Shown here one piece after another: positions 23,060 to 31,876 of a DNA stretch of 33,390 nt; the first letter of the stretch is position 1, and every line of letters starts with the position of its first letter. The stretch is from an uncultured Clostridia bacterium (lineage in GTDB: Bacteria; Bacillota; Clostridia; Christensenellales; Borkfalkiaceae): NCBI GenBank assembly GCA_947589235.1, contig CANQAX010000008.1, positions 1-33,390 of the forward strand, in the 5' to 3' direction. The notes beneath the pieces are model-generated. The model made no database searches and was not told the origin of the DNA. It saw nothing but the letters and a program-made list of their open reading frames with translations. Position numbers and translations under genes: made by a program.

Positions 23060-25627
23060 TTGAAACCGAAAGCAACCGAACAACCCGATCTGCGGGAGGA
23101 GACGCCCGAGCCCGAGCCCGACCGGAAGAGCTTTTCCAGCCGCGTGCTCGAGAACGGCGGCGTGAAGAGCAAGGAGGCGGACAGCCGAAAGGCGCTCATG
23201 AAGCGGTTCCGCAAGGCGAAGGAGATCCCGAGCGACGCCGAGGAGCGCTTTACGCCCGACCTCGACGCGGGGCTTTCGACCGAGCAGGTCGAGACGCGCT
23301 TCGAGCAATTCCTCTTCAACGACGTCAACAAGAAGTACTCCAAGTCGTACGCGAGCATCTTCATCGGCAATATCTGCACCTTCTTCAACCTGCTCTGCGT
23401 CATCGTGGCGGGCGCGCTTGTCTATGCGCGGGCACAGCTCCCACAATTCCTCTTCGTCGGCATCTTCGTGGTGAACCTCGTCATCGGAATCGTGCAGGAG
23501 ATCCTCGCGAAGAAGCAGATCGACCGCCTCTCCGTGCTCATCTCCGCCACGGCGAAGGTGATACGGAACGGCGAAAAGGTCGAGATCCCCATCTCCGAGA
23601 TCGTGCTCGACGACGTGATCGTGCTCGAAGCGGGGCAGCAGATCCCCGCCGACTGTATCCTCGCCGACGGGATCGCCGAGGTGAACGAATCGCTCCTCAC
23701 GGGCGAGAGCGTCCCCGTCAAGAAGAACGCGGGCGACACGCTGTATGCGGGCAGCTTCATCTCGAGCGGCTCCTGCCGCGTGCGGGCGGACAAGGTGGGC
23801 AAGTCCACCTACCTCAACTCGCTCACGTCCAAGGCGAAAAAATACAAGAAGCCGCGCTCGGAGATCATGAACTCCATACGGCTCTTCATCCGCGTCATCG
23901 CGGTCCTCATTCCCTTCGTCGCCGCGGCGATGTTCTATGTCAACTACTCCGCGACGGGGAACAACATCTCCGAATCCATCCAGCTGACGGGCGCCGTCGT
24001 CATCGGCATGATCCCCTCGGGGCTTCTCCTTCTGACGTCGCTCGCCATGGCGGTCGGCGTGCGGCGGCTCGCCAAGAAGCACACCCTCGTGCAGGACCTC
24101 TATTCCCTCGAGATGCTCGCGCGCGTCAACGTCCTCTGCCTCGATAAGACGGGCACCATCACCGACGGCAGAATGACCGTGAACGACTTCATGCTGCTCA
24201 ACAGCTATACCGACTACTCCGTCGAGGAGATCATGGCGAGCATGCTCGGCGCCCTCGACGACAACAACCAGACTTCCATCGCCCTGAAGGCGCGGTTCGG
24301 GCAGGCGGGCGTCCTCGAGGCGACGGCGATCCTGCCCTTCTCCTCCAAGCGCAAGCTCTCCGCCGTCTCCTTCGGGGAAGTCGGCACCTTCGTCATGGGC
24401 GCGCCCGAGTTCGTCCTCCGCCCCATGCCGCCGAAGATCGACAAGATCGTCAAGCAATATGCGCAATCGGGGCTCCGCGTGCTCGTGCTCGCCTATTCGC
24501 CCAACCAGATCTCGGGCGAACGGCTCCCCGCCCTTCTGCGCCCCGCCGCCATCATCACCCTTGCGGACAACATCCGTCAGGACGCCGCCGACACCATCAA
24601 GTGGTTCCGCGAGAACGACGTCGAGATCAAGATCATCTCGGGCGACAACCCCGTGACCGTCTCCGAGGTCGCCCGCCGCGTGGGCGTCAAGAACGCCTCG
24701 TCGTTCATCTCCCTCGACGGTCTCACCGACCTCGAGGTCGAAAACGTCGCCAACCAGTACACCGTGTTCGGGCGGGTCACGCCCGAGCAGAAGGCGATCC
24801 TCGTGAAGGCGATCAAGAAGCAGGGAAACACCGTCGCCATGACGGGGGACGGCGTGAACGACATTCTCGCCCTCAAGGAGGCGGACTGCGCCATCTCCGT
24901 CGCTTCGGGCAGCGAGGCGGCGAGGAACGTCTCCCACCTCGTCCTCATGGACAACAACTTCCTCTCCCTCCCCTCCGTCGTGTACGAGGGCAGAAGGGTC
25001 ATCAACAACATCAAGTCGTCGGCGTCCCTCTACATCATGAAGACGCTGTTCACCGCCATCCTCGCCATCTTCTGCTTTGCGCTCGGCTCGCAGTACTTCT
25101 TCAAGACGAACAACATGCTCCTCTTCGAGACGCTCGTCGCCGCCCTCCCCTCCTTCGTCATCGCGCTGCAGCCGAACGGCGAACGGGTGCGGGGAAAATT
25201 TATCCCCTACGTCATGTCGCGAAGTATCCCGGGCGCCGTCACGCTGTTCGGGTGCGTCGCCGCCGTCTATGTCGGATTGCAATTCCCCGAGGCGGGCTTC
25301 GGTCCGCTCACCCATCACGTCGCGGGCGTGGAGGGTCCCATCATCAACCCCATGCTCATGCTCGCGGTGACGTTCGGCGGGCTCGTCATGCTCTTCCGCA
25401 TCCTGCAGCCCTTCAACATTTTACGCGGCGCGACGTACGCCATCTCGCTCGGCGTGACCGTCATCGTGCTCTCCGTCCCCTTCCTCGGCAACTTCGTGTA
25501 CGAGCATTGGGACACCGTCGAGCTCAACTTCACGCAGGTCCTGTACGTCGTCTGTATCATTCTCGCGGCTTTCCCCGTCTCCAATGCGCTGGTGAAGCTG
25601 TGCGACCTCATGAATCCATCGGAATAA
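23060..25627 (+). CDS. P-type (E1-E2) cation-transporting ATPase
   Basis: This 855-residue P-type ATPase has the actuator motif TGES (about 214-217), the phosphorylation site LDKTGT with Asp362, and the hinge TGDGVND near 595-601, with membrane helices around 95-140, 285-345 and six more toward the C-terminus. The helix before the phosphorylation site reads IGMIPSGLLLL, so the ion site has PSGL, not the PEGL of Ca2+ pumps or the CPC of heavy-metal pumps. It belongs to the HAD-IC group of Gram-positive ATPases of uncertain cation. The only start with a ribosome site (AAGGGGG) is TTG at 23060; the first in-frame ATG is more than 50 codons on. The N-terminal ~70 residues are charged. tmk follows with one base between. 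Confidence 0.92.
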   Translation: MKPKATEQPDLREETPEPEPDRKSFSSRVLENGGVKSKEADSRKALMKRFRKAKEIPSDAEERFTPDLDAGLSTEQVETRFEQFLFNDVNKKYSKSYASIFIGNICTFFNLLCVIVAGALVYARAQLPQFLFVGIFVVNLVIGIVQEILAKKQIDRLSVLISATAKVIRNGEKVEIPISEIVLDDVIVLEAGQQIPADCILADGIAEVNESLLTGESVPVKKNAGDTLYAGSFISSGSCRVRADKVGKSTYLNSLTSKAKKYKKPRSEIMNSIRLFIRVIAVLIPFVAAAMFYVNYSATGNNISESIQLTGAVVIGMIPSGLLLLTSLAMAVGVRRLAKKHTLVQDLYSLEMLARVNVLCLDKTGTITDGRMTVNDFMLLNSYTDYSVEEIMASMLGALDDNNQTSIALKARFGQAGVLEATAILPFSSKRKLSAVSFGEVGTFVMGAPEFVLRPMPPKIDKIVKQYAQSGLRVLVLAYSPNQISGERLPALLRPAAIITLADNIRQDAADTIKWFRENDVEIKIISGDNPVTVSEVARRVGVKNASSFISLDGLTDLEVENVANQYTVFGRVTPEQKAILVKAIKKQGNTVAMTGDGVNDILALKEADCAISVASGSEAARNVSHLVLMDNNFLSLPSVVYEGRRVINNIKSSASLYIMKTLFTAILAIFCFALGSQYFFKTNNMLLFETLVAALPSFVIALQPNGERVRGKFIPYVMSRSIPGAVTLFGCVAAVYVGLQFPEAGFGPLTHHVAGVEGPIINPMLMLAVTFGGLVMLFRILQPFNILRGATYAISLGVTVIVLSVPFLGNFVYEHWDTVELNFTQVLYVVCIILAAFPVSNALVKLCDLMNPSE

Positions 25628-25628
25628 T

Positions 25629-26246
25629 ATGAAACGCGGAAAATTTATCGTATTCGAGGGCATCGACGGGAGCGGAAAAAGCACGCAGATAAAGTTGCTC
25701 TCCAAATATTTGCAGGAAAAGGGCGTGCCGTGCTACGTCACGTGCGAGCCGACCGAAGGACCGGTGGGCGCGCTCATCCGCCAATGCCTCACGGGGCGCA
25801 TCGAGGCGGACGAAAAGACGATTGCGGGGCTGTTCGTCGCCGACCGCCTCGACCACCTCTACAATGCGCGGAACGGGATCATACGGAAGCTCGAGGAGGG
25901 CGTGTGCGTGATCTCCGACCGCTACTATTTCTCGTCCTATGCCTACCACGGGGTGCACCTTCCGATGGATTGGGTTGTCGAAGCCAACCGCTTGAGCGCC
26001 GAAGCGCTCCGCGCCGACCTCACCCTGTTCATCGATATCGAGCCCAAGCGGAGCCTCGAACGCGTCTCCCGCCGCGGCGAGACGGAGCGGTACGAGAAAC
26101 TCGAAAACATGACCCGCGTGCGCGAAAAATACTTGGAGGCGTTTGAAACGTTCGGCGCGGGCGAGCGAATCGCCGTCGTGCAGAGCGACGAGGACAAGGA
26201 GCGGACCCAGACCGCCATCCGCACCGAGGTGGACAAGCTGTTTTGA
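25629..26246 (+). CDS. tmk: Thymidylate kinase
   Basis: This 205-residue enzyme phosphorylates dTMP to dTDP for DNA synthesis. The P-loop is FEGIDGSGKST (9-19). The DRY motif is in ISDRYYFSSYAYHG, and a lid region (RRGETERYEKLENMTRVREKY) follows. The length is standard. The ATG lies one base after the ATPase stop with only a weak ribosome site, so expression probably depends on the upstream gene. A terminator follows. Confidence 0.96.
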   Translation: MKRGKFIVFEGIDGSGKSTQIKLLSKYLQEKGVPCYVTCEPTEGPVGALIRQCLTGRIEADEKTIAGLFVADRLDHLYNARNGIIRKLEEGVCVISDRYYFSSYAYHGVHLPMDWVVEANRLSAEALRADLTLFIDIEPKRSLERVSRRGETERYEKLENMTRVREKYLEAFETFGAGERIAVVQSDEDKERTQTAIRTEVDKLF

Positions 26247-26265
26247 GAACCGAAAGATTTTAAGG

Positions 26266-26300
26266 ACGGCGGGGAAGCTCCCACGCCGTTTTGCTTTTTT
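26266..26300 (+). terminator. Intrinsic terminator after tmk
   Basis: ACGGCG (26266-26271) pairs with CGCCGT (26284-26289), with an inner GGGA/TCCC extension, followed by TTTTGCTTTTTT. A closely similar element ends the next gene at 27080-27109. Confidence 0.85.
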
Positions 26301-26301
26301 C

Positions 26302-26380
26302 TTTTGTTCGGTTGTCGGCATGGACTTCTCCGTTTGTTCGGTTGTGAACGCGGACTTGTCCGCTCCGCGGTTTGGCACCC
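26302..26380 (+). repeat. Repeat following the tmk terminator
   Basis: After the terminator comes an internally duplicated unit (TTGTTCGGTTGT...GGACTTCTCCG, then TTTGTTCGGTTGTGAACGCG, GACTTGTCCG) ending CCGCGGTTTGGCACCC. A single copy of the same unit follows the terminator at 27080-27109 and ends in the same CCGCGGTTTGGCACCC (about 27145-27160). The string TTTGGCACCC also opens the tandem repeat at 3865. GCGGACTTGTCCGC forms a small hairpin. Confidence 0.7.
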
Positions 26381-26427
26381 ATGCCGAGACACACTCACGC
26401 TGAAATGCCAAGCGGTTTTTTGACCGC

Positions 26428-26456
26428 TTGATTTTCTCCGTGCAGTGTGATAGAAT
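26428..26456 (+). promoter_or_regulatory. Promoter of the GNAT gene
   Basis: TTGATT (26428-26433) and TAGAAT (26451-26456) are 17 bases apart. The -35 is overlapped by a hairpin, CAAGCGGT-tttttg-ACCGCTTG (26409-26430), which could be the end of an upstream transcript or an operator. Confidence 0.6.
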
Positions 26457-26488
26457 GGGATCGATAGACAGAATGTGCGGAGACGGAT

Positions 26489-27058
26489 ATGCAACACAAG
26501 GGTACGAAACTTCTTGAAACGGAGCGGCTGCTCCTTCGCAGGTGGAAGGAGAGCGACGCCGAAGAGGCGTTCGCGCATTGGATGAATGACCCCGACGTCA
26601 CAAAGTATCTCACATGGACGCCGCACGGGGATATCGAAGTGACGCGGGCGCTTCTCAAAATATGGGAACGGGAAAGCGGCGAGCCGCATATCTACCATTG
26701 GGCAATCGTCTTAAAGGAGGGAAATATCCTCATCGGCGACATTTCCGTTCTGCGCGCGGACGCCTTTCAGGAACGCGGCACGATTGGCTATTGCATGGGA
26801 AAGAAATGGTGGGGAAAGGGCATCATGACTGAGGCTCTCTCCGAAGTCCTGCGCTATTGTTTTGAGGAAGTGGGATTTTTCCGTATCGACGGCGAACATG
26901 CGGCAGAGAATATCGGCTCCTCCCGCGTCATGGAAAAGTGCGGGCTTGTTTACGAGGGCACGCGCAGGAACTTTTTCCGCTGCCCCACGACGGGCGAGCG
27001 CGTCGACATCGTAGAGCGCGGCATTCTGCGTGAGGACCATTTCAAACACATCAGATAA
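26489..27058 (+). CDS. GNAT-family N-acetyltransferase (RimJ/RimL-like)
   Basis: This 189-residue protein is of the acetyltransf_3 type: it opens with LLETERLLLRRWKESDAEEA, has IYHWAIVLKEGNILIGDISV in the central sheet, and the acetyl-CoA pyrophosphate loop GKKWWGKGIMTEALSEVLRY (Gln/Arg-x-x-Gly-x-Gly/Ala equivalent). ENIGSSRVMEKCGLVYEG is the usual C-terminal motif. Relatives acetylate ribosomal-protein N-termini or small-molecule amines; the substrate is not determinable. CGGAGACGGAT precedes the ATG. It is a single-gene unit with its own promoter and terminator. Confidence 0.9.
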   Translation: MQHKGTKLLETERLLLRRWKESDAEEAFAHWMNDPDVTKYLTWTPHGDIEVTRALLKIWERESGEPHIYHWAIVLKEGNILIGDISVLRADAFQERGTIGYCMGKKWWGKGIMTEALSEVLRYCFEEVGFFRIDGEHAAENIGSSRVMEKCGLVYEGTRRNFFRCPTTGERVDIVERGILREDHFKHIR

Positions 27059-27079
27059 ATTTTTGAACCGAACATGAAA

Positions 27080-27109
27080 GGCGGGGAAATCCCCGCCGTT
27101 TTGCTTTTT
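27080..27109 (+). terminator. Intrinsic terminator after the GNAT gene
   Basis: GGCGGGG (27080-27086), loop AAAT, CCCCGCC (27091-27097), then GTTTTGCTTTTTC. The tail is identical to the tmk terminator's and is followed by the same CCGCGGTTTGGCACCC-containing sequence. Confidence 0.9.
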
Positions 27110-27160
27110 CTTTTATTCGGTTGTGAACGCGGGCTTCTCCGCGCCGCGGTTTGGCACCCT

Positions 27161-27451
27161 CGATAATGTCACATAAGCAAAAACCTGTTTCTGAAAAAGG
27201 GCTCGTCCAACGGCAATTCAATAACGCTAACTTCTAAAAATACACAACAACCCGTCAGACAATGTAAAGCGGGGACTATTTGCGTTTGAATTCCCTATTT
27301 AAATTCAAGAACCACTCAAATTTGTAAAGAGAAAAATGAATTTTTTCAACTTCCAAACGTAAGTCATGAAGCGGCATGCTCATTATAATACGAGGGATCT
27401 TTGTCCTTTTCGAGTGTTTACTCACGCCGGATTTTGGGGAGGCTCAAACAA
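27161..27451. other. AT-rich gap before the restriction locus
   Basis: I see no gene, RNA or attachment site here. The sequence becomes visibly richer in A and T than the region to the left. It holds an imperfect palindrome TTGAATT/AATTCAA (within 27273-27308) and a TATAAT on the plus strand (27384-27389) without a matching -35. It separates the two convergent units and may be the junction of the acquired island. Confidence 0.5.
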
Positions 27452-29503
27452 TCAAGCGGCAAGGGCATTGGCGTTGATGGAGTCGATGACCGCTTTGATT
27501 CCAAACCATATTGATGTATCGCGGAACAGATCGATGATACTGCCCCTGTCCGTGAACGGAGCGCTTTGTAAGACGGAAAGATCTTTCATGACACCGTTGT
27601 GGACAATGTACTCGATGATTTGGTTGACAAAATAAATTTGTCGGCTGTCAAAACGCGCTTCATTCAAATATTCGGCGAATGCCTTTTTTGCTGTCGCCAT
27701 ATCGAGCCCTACGATTTCCCGAACAAATTCGCCCAACGGTTTTTCTCCGTAGATCGCTTCATACTCCGCTTTACTGCCCAATTCGCTCCATAGGATCTTT
27801 TCAAGCGATTGAATGTCGGATTGAGTAAGCGGAACATTGGTTTTCAGCTTGGCGATCGTGGGATTGTCCTCATGGCGGCGAATATATTGCTCCGCCTTCA
27901 TTTTATAATTTCGCAGCGAGTCATCGTTGAATTCAGGCTCTTTCCAATCGAGAGAGAGGATCTCATCCTTAAAATCTGTTGTATAGAGCAGTTTGGATTT
28001 CGGCAGATACTTCATGAGATCGCGCAGATTTTCGCGGATGTTCTCAAATTCGTTGATACCTGCCATCTCAAGATAACTCCCTTGTCGAATATCTTGAAGG
28101 AGCCCCGCTTGCATCATGATCTCGGGGATGTTCGCCATGCCGGAGAGGAGATTGACCCGTTTCATCAAATCGTTCCGCGCGCGGGAATAGGACTTTCCGA
28201 TGAGATAGGCAAGCTCGATCCCATACATCAACGCGTCAAATCGAATCGCACCAATTTCGTCCTTGTCGGGTAAGATGAGAGGAGAAACGTGTTCGGCGAT
28301 GAGAAGGGTGTCCTCGTATTGCAGAGTATAGTTTTCTTCGAGGCAATATTTCTCCACATAGCGAAGGTGCAGTTTTACGTCGAAACGGTTTTTATCGAGT
28401 TCCCGTACTTTCTCCAGCATCTCGGCGACCAACCGCTTTCGGAAGGCGATGAGCTCATCCGTTTGATATTCCAAATCTTGCAACTTGAAGATAATTTGTG
28501 CTTTCAGATTGAAGATCGCACTTTGCAGGGCTACGGTCTCGTGACCTTCTTTCCCCTTGCCCATGCCGAAAAATTCGCATACACCGCAGAAATCAAAGAC
28601 ATAGAAACAGGCCTTGTCCTTTCCGTCGAGAAGTTCGAGACAGAGCCGCGTGCCGCGTCCGATCATCTGCCAAAACTTCGCTTTGCTCAACACGGGCTTG
28701 AAAATGACGAGGTTCAAAATCTCGGGAATGTCGATACCCGTATCGAGCATATCCACGGAGATCGCGATCTGTGGCAGTTTGTCCGCCGTGGAAAAGACGT
28801 CAATCGCATTTTGAGCATAGTTGATATAATTGTCGATGACCGCGGCATAGCCAACGTATTCGGGATATTCCGAATCGAAGATCTTGAGAATCATTTCGGC
28901 GTGCCCGTGGTTCTTTGCGAAGATGATTGTCTTTCCGATCTTCTGCCCATAGTCGATCTTCTGCCCGTAGGTCATGAGGGTGCGGAGAACTTGGCGGATG
29001 GTGTCCTCGTTGAAGATATACTCATTGAGCGCACTCGGTACGATTTTTTCGGGAAGTTCACCGTTTTCATCGGTGAAGGTATTCTCGTACGCCTCTTTTT
29101 CATCCTCCGAAAGTTCGTCGTAGGCGATGCCCTCTTGCATAAATTTGAGCTTGGTGTCGATGATCTGATAGTTGACGAGATAGCCGTCGGTCACAGCCTG
29201 CGGCAGGTCGTAGCCGTAGGTGGGCATATTCTCCTCGAGTTCAAAGAGGGAATAGGTGTCTCTGCCAACCTCGTTTTTAGGGGTAGCGGTTAGCCCGACG
29301 AGGGGCGCGTCGAAATACTCGAAGATTGCGCGATATTTATTGTAGACGGAGCGGTGCGCCTCATCAAGCACGATGAGGTCGAAGTGCCCGCAGGAAAAGA
29401 TGCGCCCGTCCTCGTTTTTCGGTGGAGAAAATGCCGTTTGCGTTGTAATCGGGGGTCGCTTCGCAGAGACTTGACACATAGAAATCCTCGAGCAGGTTGA
29501 CAA
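27452..29503 (-). pseudogene. hsdR: Type I restriction subunit HsdR, C-terminal part (frameshifted)
   Basis: From about 29422 leftwards this frame continues the helicase of the preceding part: CGHFDLIVLDEAHRS (motif II), LTATPKNE (motif III), KTIIFAKNHGHAEMI, AISVDMLDTGIDIP (motif V) and QMIGRGTRLC (motif VI), then a long helical C-terminal region to residue 683 that contacts the methylase core. The residues before NEDGRIFS are out of register and not HsdR-like. Motif I lies in a different frame at 29364-30710. Between them the stretch usually reading F-S-T-Y-Q-T-M-M-N is missing. Either HsdR is inactivated or the sequence has an error. Confidence 0.85.
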
Positions 29504-30710
29504 AGGTGCGCTTCGCCTGCGTCACGAGCGCCGTTCTATCCGCGAGGAAGAGCACATTTTTGATCCAACCGTGCTCCAACAAAACTTTTACAAGCCCTAC
29601 GACCGTGCGCGTCTTGCCCGAACCCGTCGCCATGACGAGGAGTGCCTTTCGGCGATTGCGCTGCTCGAAGGCTTCGCAGACCGATTTGATCGCCGCCTCT
29701 TGGTAGTACCGCCCCGCGATGCGCTTATCGACGGTAATGTATTTGAGGCTTGTCTTTGCGCGGCGCAGGTTGAAGAGTTTTTCGAGGTCGCGCTTGGAGT
29801 AAATTCCGCTCACGGTGCGCTCGGGATAATGGGCGTCGTCCCAAATCCTCGTCTCGAAGCTGTTGGTGAGGAAGATGATCGGGCGTTTATTGAATTTCTT
29901 TTCCAAGAGATCGGCATAGAGTTGCGCTTGCCGCCGCCCGACGGAGAGATCCACACACGTCCTTTTTGCTTCCACTACGGCGAGCGGAACGCCGTCGTCG
30001 CCGAGGAGAACATAGTCCGCAAAGCCGATCTCGGAGGCATTCGGCATTCCCGTGAGGGGATATTCGTCGATCCAATTCTTGCCGCGTTCCCAACCCGCGT
30101 CCATGAGCATGACGTCAATGTATTTGGTGCGCGTCTCGTACTCGGAGGGCTCTTGGGGCGGCGGGGAATAGGTCTTTTCCCGCTCTTCGCGCTTTGCGGA
30201 GAGTTCCTCACGGAGCGCGGCGTTTTCTTTGAGAAGCGCGTCGATATCGATCTCGGGCGCGGGAGCGGGGGCGGGCTCGCTCTGCATGTCGGACAGGGTG
30301 CGGTCGTATTCCTTTTCCTCGTATTCATCGGCATAGAGATAGGCAACATAGTCGAGGAAATAGAAGAGATTTTCAAGGCAAAGCCGCACTTGATCGGGAG
30401 TGACCGACTTGCCCTTGTGGGCGACATTGTTGCCCAAGCGGCGGATATAGTCGAGGCGGCGGATGTTGTCCTGTTTAACGATTCCGCGAAAGATCTCGCC
30501 GCTTGTGAGAACGGCAAAGGAATCATCATAATGGGGCAGTTCGAGTTCCGCATCGGCGGAATACATCCATTTTACGGCGAACTCCGCCGCACGGCGACAG
30601 TTGAGCGCGCAAGCCTCCGCATCAATATGGAAGATTTTTTCCGCGTTGATTGCAACATCCGCAAACGACGCGAATTTTTCTTCTTTTTTCAGAAAATCAA
30701 AGTTTGTCAT
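29364..30710 (-). pseudogene. hsdR: Type I restriction subunit HsdR, N-terminal part (frameshifted)
   Basis: Residues about 1-135 form a DUF4145 domain, 140-190 a Pro/Glu-rich linker with a coiled coil, and 195-290 the PD-(D/E)xK endonuclease (Asp232 in GFADYVLL, Glu247 and Lys249 in VVEAKRT). Helicase motif I is ATGSGKT (361-367) and motif Ia is in LFLADRTALV. After GIFST (residue 430) the frame turns into an arginine-rich, non-homologous tail and stops, while the continuation is found in the next frame. The ATG is two bases after the passenger gene stop, without a ribosome site. Intact HsdR would translocate DNA and cleave it far from the unmethylated target. Confidence 0.85.
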
Positions 30711-30712
30711 AG

Positions 30713-31864
30713 TTATGCGCTAAAAATTATTTCCTCACAATTATCCATCGCCAATTTTATACTTTCAGACAGCTCAACGCTTATTGTAATATAATGTTTA
30801 ACTGCTGCTGTTAAATCTTTTTGGACTTTAGGTATGCTTGCAAACTTCGAGCTTAATCCGTTTATTGCATTATAAAATTTTTCAAAATTATATTGCAATG
30901 CAGTAAGTTCTTCCGCTATAATACGTTTATCTTCATTCTTAACATCCGAAATCAGTAGGGCATCTTTGAGATATAGATAGATTAAATTCCATTCGGACTT
31001 GAAAGATTGCGAAAATGACAGTGTATAATCGGCATATTCATTTAATTTTTCAGAGTACTGTTGGCAAGCCAATCTAATTCGCCCATTAGCATTTGGTTGT
31101 TTTTGAAGAAAGATAAGTCTATCGGTCAACAAATTAGTTTCAGCTGTCAGCTGATCAGTGCGAGTTTGAAAACCGCGCATTTTATCTGTGAGTTTATCGG
31201 CTCCTTGAGCAACATATTCGACAATATCAACTATTCCAGCATCTTTGTCATAATTTGAAGAATCCGTTTCCGTCTTCAATTTTGATTTATTTGTCTCTCC
31301 CATCAATATAGAGGTACAATTCGTTTGTGAAGGCGCGATTGTTTCTTGTCGATTGGGAGCAGTGAGCGTTCTTAACCACAGTCTGATTTCTTGGCTTGCG
31401 GTTCGCTTAAAATCCTCATCGTCAACAAATTCTTTATAGAAAGAGCAGGTCGATTTTTTCTTTTTGAACTTAACAAGCTCAGTTATTTGTTCAATACAAT
31501 CCTCTTTTCTTAAATCGAGCCTAGGCTTCGCGTTAAACAGCAAAGATACGTGTTTGCCTGCCTTCAACATCAGCTCTATTTCCTCTTCCGTGCCACATTG
31601 ATAGGAATGTACAGGCGTTCCCAGTCGTGCATTAAAAATGGCAATTAAGCCATCGCTTTTTTCTACAATCTGCTCGTCGATGCTATCTTGCGCCGGCTTC
31701 CCGGCGTCGGAGGCTGTATCAGTTGCCCAATAAAGTATTTCAACCCAAGCATCATCTTCGCGCTCCTTGTTTATATTGTCCACACAAATTTGTAATAAGG
31801 TTCGCTCATTGTCCGTATCACTAGGACAAGATACCATTAAATAATAATGCTTTTTTTGTTTCAT
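30713..31864 (-). CDS. Passenger protein in the restriction operon: TIR/DUF4062-like N-terminus, helical C-terminus
   Basis: This 383-residue protein is not a known type I subunit. Residues 5-112 look like a Rossmann/flavodoxin-type domain of the TIR or DUF4062 kind: YYLMVSCPSDTDNERTLLQ at the first strand and helix, VEILYWATD, then SIDEQIVEKSDGLIAIFNAR and LGTPVHSYQCGTEEEIELML followed by KHVSLLFN. The GTEEE Glu (93-95) lies where TIR and deoxyribosyltransferase-like enzymes have a catalytic acid. Residues 205-383 are almost wholly helical with heptad-like Leu/Ile spacing (DKLTDKMRGFQTRTDQLTAE), suggesting oligomerisation. It sits between hsdS (12-base gap, own AAAGGAG) and hsdR (2-base gap), so it is made with the restriction enzyme. 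The sequence is AT-rich like hsdS. An abortive-infection effector or a regulator are both possible. Confidence 0.7.
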   Translation of the reverse strand: MKQKKHYYLMVSCPSDTDNERTLLQICVDNINKEREDDAWVEILYWATDTASDAGKPAQDSIDEQIVEKSDGLIAIFNARLGTPVHSYQCGTEEEIELMLKAGKHVSLLFNAKPRLDLRKEDCIEQITELVKFKKKKSTCSFYKEFVDDEDFKRTASQEIRLWLRTLTAPNRQETIAPSQTNCTSILMGETNKSKLKTETDSSNYDKDAGIVDIVEYVAQGADKLTDKMRGFQTRTDQLTAETNLLTDRLIFLQKQPNANGRIRLACQQYSEKLNEYADYTLSFSQSFKSEWNLIYLYLKDALLISDVKNEDKRIIAEELTALQYNFEKFYNAINGLSSKFASIPKVQKDLTAAVKHYITISVELSESIKLAMDNCEEIIFSA

Positions 31865-31876
31865 CTTACGTCTCCT

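Noticed and set aside
23042..25318. Long minus-strand open frame opposite the P-type ATPase
   Set aside because: The plus strand encodes all P-type ATPase motifs; the antisense frame is an Asp/Glu/His/Arg-rich shadow typical of GC-rich coding DNA.
27366..27635. Plus-strand ORF of 89 codons at the edge of the restriction locus
   Set aside because: Most of it is antisense to the end of hsdR, with no ribosome site and no promoter at proper spacing.
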